Source of the DNA: DATLWR01 sp035576205
Lineage (GTDB): Bacteria > Pseudomonadota > Zetaproteobacteria > Mariprofundales > Mariprofundaceae
NCBI GenBank assembly: GCA_035576205.1
Contig: DATLWR010000058.1
Span: 1 to 9,081 of the forward strand
Direction of reading: 5' to 3'
DNA length: 9,081 nt
Shown here in pieces: positions 6,202-9,081 of the stretch; within the stretch, counting starts at the first letter, position 1, and every line of letters starts with the position of its first letter. The notes beneath the pieces are model-generated. The model worked only from the letters and a program-made list of their open reading frames with translations. It did no database searches and had not been told where the DNA came from. The translations under genes and the position numbers were made by a program.

Positions 6202-7296
6202 ATGGCACTCAGCATCGGCATCGTCGGTCTTCCGAACGTCGGCAAGTCTACCCTGTTCAACGCGCTGGCCGGCGGCGGTGCCGAAGCGGCCAACTACCCA
6301 TTCTGCACCATCGATCCGAACGTCGGCATCGTGCCTGTGCCCGATCCGCGTATCGATGCGCTCTCCGCCATCGTCAAACCGCAGGCGATCCAGAATGCCG
6401 TCGTCGAGTTCGTCGACATCGCCGGTCTCGTGGCCGGCGCCGCCTCCGGTGAGGGCCTCGGCAACCAGTTCCTCGCCCACATCCGCGAATGCGCCGCTAT
6501 CGCCCACGTAGTGCGCTGTTTCGAGGACGATAACGTCACACACGTGGCCGGCCAGGTCGATCCGCTCTCCGACATCGAGACCATCGACACCGAGCTGATG
6601 CTGAAGGACATGGATACGGTGCAGAAAGGCATCACCCGTGTCGAGAAACTGGCCCGTTCCGGCGACAAGGATGCGAAGGCGCAGCTGGATATGCTGACCA
6701 GAGTGCTGAAAGGACTGGAGGACGGCACCACTGTCCGCCGCCAGAAGCTCTCCGACGACCAGCTGGCACAGCTGAAGGAGCTCTGCCTCCTGACCGCGAA
6801 GCCGGTGCTCTACATCGCCAACGTCGATGACGGCAGCCTTCCCGACGGCAACGCGCTGGTCGACAAGGTACGCAGCCATGCCGCCGAGGAAGGTGCCCGC
6901 GTGGCCGTCGTCTCGGCGCAGATCGAGTCGGAACTGGCCGAGATGGATGCCGACTCGAAGAAGGAGTTCCTCGCCGACCTGGGCCTTGCAGAGCCGGGAC
7001 TCAACACCGTGATCCGCGAGGCCTACACGCTGCTCGATCTGATCACCTACTTTACCGCCGGTGTGAAAGAGGTGCGCGCCTGGACCATCCATCGCGGCGA
7101 CACCGCTCCGAAGGCGGCCGGCGTGATCCACACCGATTTCGAGAAGGGCTTCATCCGCGCCGAAACCATCGCCTACGAGGACTTCGTCGGCCTCGGCGGC
7201 GAGGCGAAGGCCAAGGAGGCCGGCAAGATGCGTCTGGAAGGGAAGGAGTATGTCGTCAAGGACGGCGACGTGATGCATTTCAGGTTCAACGTCTAG
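6202..7296 (+). CDS. ychF: Redox-responsive ATPase YchF (OLA1-type, Obg family)
   Basis: An Obg-family P-loop NTPase that uses ATP rather than GTP in characterised members, binds ribosomes, and is linked to oxidative-stress responses. The 364-residue product has normal length. Landmarks are Walker A GLPNVGKST (9-17), NYPFCTIDPN (31-40), the G3 motif DIAGLVAGAASGEGLGN (72-88), HVVRCFEDDNVTHV (102-115), NVDD (207-210) at the G4 position, where GTPases would have NKxD, and SAQIE (238-242) at G5. The C-terminal TGS domain spans about 281-364 (YFTAGVKEVRAWTIHRG near its start). ATG 6202 follows AGGAG (6188-6192), which overlaps the end of pth. The pth-ychF pair is widely conserved. It appears to be the last gene of the housekeeping block. 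Confidence 0.97.
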   Translation: MALSIGIVGLPNVGKSTLFNALAGGGAEAANYPFCTIDPNVGIVPVPDPRIDALSAIVKPQAIQNAVVEFVDIAGLVAGAASGEGLGNQFLAHIRECAAIAHVVRCFEDDNVTHVAGQVDPLSDIETIDTELMLKDMDTVQKGITRVEKLARSGDKDAKAQLDMLTRVLKGLEDGTTVRRQKLSDDQLAQLKELCLLTAKPVLYIANVDDGSLPDGNALVDKVRSHAAEEGARVAVVSAQIESELAEMDADSKKEFLADLGLAEPGLNTVIREAYTLLDLITYFTAGVKEVRAWTIHRGDTAPKAAGVIHTDFEKGFIRAETIAYEDFVGLGGEAKAKEAGKMRLEGKEYVVKDGDVMHFRFNV

Positions 7297-7304
7297 CTGT
7301 CAGC

Positions 7305-7319
7305 CGGGCATGCTGCCCG
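7305..7319 (+). terminator. Weak hairpin after ychF
   Basis: CGGGCA (7305-7310) pairs with TGCCCG (7314-7319) around a 3-base loop, nine bases after the ychF stop. There is no following T-tract, so this is at best a weak or factor-assisted terminator. It separates ychF from the next candidate promoter. Confidence 0.3.
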
Positions 7320-7328
7320 CCGTGTCAC

Positions 7329-7357
7329 TTGTCATCCATTTACACAGGGTGTTTACT
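7329..7357 (+). promoter_or_regulatory. Candidate sigma70 promoter with dyad in the spacer, before the ArsC-like gene
   Basis: TTGTCA (7329-7334, five of six matches to the -35 consensus) is followed by exactly 17 bases and TTTACT (7352-7357, four of six matches to the -10). The spacer contains an inverted repeat ACAC-AGG-GTGT (7342-7352) that touches the -10 box, and GTCAC/GTGAC half-sites flank the whole (7324-7328, 7359-7363), as a repressor operator might. This is a by-eye prediction. A start near 7364 would leave a roughly 30-base leader before ATG 7394. Confidence 0.45.
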
Positions 7358-7393
7358 TGTGACCTTCCTCACGGGGGGATCGGGGGATAAAAG

Positions 7394-7885
7394 ATGACGA
7401 TCCGGGTTCTATTCATCTGTTGTGACAACGCTGCCAGGTCGCAAATGGCGGAACATATGCTCAACCATTTCAGCCGCGGCCAGTTCGATGCGAAGAGCGC
7501 CGGCACCAATCCGAAACCCGTCCACCAACTGGCCATCGAAACGCTGAAGGAGCTGCATATCGATGCCTCCGGGGCGCGCAGCCACCATATCAGTGAATAT
7601 GCCAACGAACATTTCGATTACGTCATCAACGTATGCGAACAGACCCGCTCCACCTGCGACCTCTCCTGCAGCGACAGCTGCCCCTCCTTCCCCGGTTACG
7701 GCAAACGCATCTGCTGGAGCTTCGAGGATGTCACGAACGATGACGGCCACGAGACCGAAAGGCTCAAACGTTTCCGCGATATCCGCAACGAGATCGCCAA
7801 CCGCATCCGCATCTGGATGCCGGCGGTGGAAAAGCATTTCGGGGAAAAGGTGCACAGCATGATGCACGCTGGAGGAATGGCATGA
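7394..7885 (+). CDS. ArsC-type / low-molecular-weight phosphatase-fold protein with cysteine-rich insertion
   Basis: A 163-residue protein of the thioredoxin-coupled arsenate reductase / low-molecular-weight tyrosine phosphatase fold. The anion-binding loop is Cys9-x5-Arg15-Ser (CCDNAARSQMAE), giving nucleophile Cys9, with an extra Cys10. The strand VINVC places Cys81 where ArsC has its first resolving cysteine, and CPSFPG places Cys96 where the second is expected. The Cys81-Cys96 interval is about 8 residues longer than the classic 7-residue spacing and carries two more cysteines (88 and 92). Cys107 precedes WSFEDV, where the usual Asp-Pro appears as Asp112-Val113. The C-terminus (HSMMHAGGMA) is Met/His-rich. 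It could reduce arsenate or act as a thiol-redox or phosphatase variant; no ars genes are adjacent. GGGGGA (7382-7387) may serve as ribosome site. It overlaps the HhH gene by 4 bases. Confidence 0.85.
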   Translation: MTIRVLFICCDNAARSQMAEHMLNHFSRGQFDAKSAGTNPKPVHQLAIETLKELHIDASGARSHHISEYANEHFDYVINVCEQTRSTCDLSCSDSCPSFPGYGKRICWSFEDVTNDDGHETERLKRFRDIRNEIANRIRIWMPAVEKHFGEKVHSMMHAGGMA

Positions 7886-8193
7886 AACACGCATTGACCG
7901 ACATCCCGGGGATCGGCGACAACACCGCCGCATTGCTCGCCGAACACGGCATCGATTCGGTGAAAACATTGCTTAAGGGTGGCGCCAAAAAGCTCACCAA
8001 GGTGCCGGGATTCGGCGAGGCGCGTGCCGCCACCGTGCTTGCTGCCGCCGAGGCGCTGAAGCACGACAAGCCGAAGAAGACCAAGGAAGAGAAAAAGGCC
8101 AAGGCCGAAAAGAAGCCGAAAAAGGAAAAGGCCGCCGACAAGCCCAAGAAGCACAAGGGCGACAAGAAGCACAAAAAGAAGAAAAAGAAGTAG
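7882..8193 (+). CDS. Small helix-hairpin-helix protein with lysine-rich tail
   Basis: A 103-residue protein in two parts. Residues about 5-58 form a tandem helix-hairpin-helix unit with hairpins IPGIG (8-12) and VPGFG (41-45), a fold that binds nucleic-acid backbones without sequence preference. Residues 60-103 are low complexity, with 25 lysines of 44 plus Ala, Glu and Pro, ending in six lysines, resembling histone-H1-like bacterial tails. A role in binding DNA or RNA is a reasonable inference, but no specific function can be assigned. ATG 7882 overlaps the ArsC-like stop (ATGA), and GGAGGA (7871-7876) lies inside the upstream gene, so the two are probably coupled. The tail codons are largely AAG/AAA, giving a purine-rich 3' end unlike the neighbouring genes. 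Confidence 0.85.
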   Translation: MKHALTDIPGIGDNTAALLAEHGIDSVKTLLKGGAKKLTKVPGFGEARAATVLAAAEALKHDKPKKTKEEKKAKAEKKPKKEKAADKPKKHKGDKKHKKKKKK

Positions 8194-8225
8194 GCCGCTC
8201 CCCCTAGCCGAACCCTGATAGCGAC

Positions 8226-8288
8226 CCACCTTGGCGAAGCGGTGGTGTCATCACCCTGTCAAAACCCATCCCCAGCATTAAAGGATGG
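8226..8288 (+). promoter_or_regulatory. Alternative hairpins in the corA leader
   Basis: The 201-base gap before corA holds no gene that I can see. CCACC (8226-8230) pairs with GGTGG (8241-8245). GGTG (8241-8244) can instead pair with CACC (8252-8255), so the two are mutually exclusive. A separate stem CCATCC (8266-8271) with GGATGG (8283-8288) follows. No T-tract and no known riboswitch consensus was recognised. It may be an attenuator-like leader or simply intergenic sequence. Confidence 0.3.
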
Positions 8289-8394
8289 AGTCTGCCAACC
8301 CCTCCTACTGCCACGATACGGAAGCATGCCGCCTGCCCGATGATGTCACGCAGCTGCGCAACGGCATCGTTTCACAGCATCGAGGAACGCAGCC

Positions 8395-9081
8395 TTGATC
8401 AATCTCTTCAGCGTGCGTGAAGGACATCTGGAACAGATCCAGCTGGCGGAAAACGAGCCACTTCCCTGTGACGCGGTCTGGGTCGATCTGGTCGATCCGA
8501 CGCCCGATCTGCGTGCCCGGGTGGAATCGACCTATGATGTCAGGCTGCCCGACGACGAGGAGATCGGGGAGATCGAGGCGACCTCGCGGTTCTACATGGA
8601 TGAGGACGGCATGCACATCCATTCCGTCTTCCTGCACGACTTCGAGGAGACGCCGGTGAACGTCACCGTCGCCTTCATCCAGAAGAACGGCTGCCTGTTC
8701 ACGCTTCACTCGGAGAAACTGGCCACCTTTCGCCTTTTTCGACTGGCGGCGCGACATCAGCCGGAACTCGCCAGAAACGGCATCTCCATCCTTCTGGGCC
8801 TGTTCGAAAACAAGGTCGATCACCTGGCCGACATCCTCGAAAGCACCTATACCGGCCTCAATCGGGTCAGCCAGGTGGTGCTGGGGCAGACCGAGAACCA
8901 CATCGAACAACAGCTCGAGTCGATCGCCCGCTTCGAGGACATTACCGGCAAGGCGAGGCTGAGCCTGCTCGATGCCCAGCGCGCCATCTCCTTCATCCAG
9001 CGCCATTCCCGCCTGGATGCCGAGGCGGTCGAACGGAGCCAGGATCTGCTGCGAGATATCGATTCCCTGCTGCCGCATACG
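8395..9081 (+). CDS. corA: CorA-family magnesium/cobalt channel, 3'-truncated by window end
   Basis: CorA is the homopentameric inner-membrane channel that imports Mg2+ (also Co2+ and Ni2+). The 229 residues seen match the cytoplasmic funnel of the enteric protein: AVWVDLVDP (27-35), EIGEIEATSRFYMDEDGMHIHS (56-77), LFTLHSEKL (101-109), LLGLFENKVDHLADILE (133-149), and the pore-proximal helix ending ARLSLLDAQRAISF to LLRDIDSLLPH. The two membrane helices and the GMN signature lie beyond the right edge; about 85-90 residues are missing by comparison with the 316-residue E. coli protein. The start is TTG 8395: it places MINLFSV at the expected N-terminus and has AGGAA (8383-8387) 7 bases upstream; no in-frame ATG lies near. 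Expression may depend on the leader hairpins and weak start. CorA versus a close paralogue cannot be decided without the C-terminus. Confidence 0.9.
   Translation, partial: MINLFSVREGHLEQIQLAENEPLPCDAVWVDLVDPTPDLRARVESTYDVRLPDDEEIGEIEATSRFYMDEDGMHIHSVFLHDFEETPVNVTVAFIQKNGCLFTLHSEKLATFRLFRLAARHQPELARNGISILLGLFENKVDHLADILESTYTGLNRVSQVVLGQTENHIEQQLESIARFEDITGKARLSLLDAQRAISFIQRHSRLDAEAVERSQDLLRDIDSLLPHT

Noticed and set aside
4873..7278. An 801-codon open frame on the minus strand across rplY, pth and ychF
   Set aside because: It is the antisense shadow of three well-identified genes in GC-rich DNA with strong third-position bias. The translation has no recognisable domain and the frame crosses gene boundaries without regard to them.
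8173..8187. AAA-AAG runs at the end of the HhH gene as a programmed frameshift site
   Set aside because: The runs are preceded by C or G, not A, so the classic A-AAA-AAG heptamer is absent; there is no stimulatory stem and no meaningful extended frame.

Overview
The window is a GC-rich, densely packed chromosomal stretch from a Gram-negative bacterium, almost certainly in the Proteobacteria. The evidence is an outer-membrane lipoprotein insertion factor (LolB), a second lipoprotein, the non-mevalonate isoprenoid gene ispE, and the order lolB - ispE - tRNA-Gln - prs - rplY - pth - ychF, which from general knowledge is typical of Beta- and Gammaproteobacteria and their relatives. The class is not settled. 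The Prs protein has stretches that look more alphaproteobacterial, while CorA resembles the enteric protein closely. A deep-branching beta/gamma, Acidithiobacillia or Zetaproteobacteria-type host would fit. All genes lie on the + strand.

Region 1 (1-3643) is a tight gene train. A JAMM/M67 metallopeptidase (possibly cut at its 5' end) overlaps a TPR lipoprotein by 4 bases, which overlaps lolB by 1 base, and ispE starts 10 bases later. The last six sense codons and the stop of ispE lie inside the tRNA-Gln gene. Region 2 (3623-3915) holds tRNA-Gln(UUG) and a structured intergenic stretch ending in a near-perfect copy of the tRNA 3' end. That copy looks like an attachment-site scar or a decayed tRNA-derived segment. 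Region 3 (3916-7296) is the housekeeping block: PRPP synthetase, ribosomal protein L25 (long CTC form), peptidyl-tRNA hydrolase starting at TTG, and the YchF/OLA1 ATPase. A foldable leader sits between prs and rplY.

Region 4 (7297-8193) looks like a separate two-gene unit with its own candidate promoter. It encodes an ArsC/low-molecular-weight-phosphatase-fold protein with a cysteine-rich insertion, overlapped (ATGA) by a small helix-hairpin-helix protein with an extremely lysine-rich tail. This pair is the least ordinary part of the window. Region 5 (8194-9081) is a 201-base leader with alternative hairpins and the 5' three quarters of a CorA Mg2+/Co2+ channel gene starting at TTG and running off the window end.

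Functionally, regions 1-3 combine envelope lipoprotein trafficking, isoprenoid and PRPP synthesis, and translation (tRNA-Gln, L25, Pth, YchF). I found no CRISPR array, insertion sequence or integrase. The strongest leads are the tRNA-Gln locus (gene overlap plus 3'-end duplication) and the variant ArsC / lysine-tailed HhH pair.
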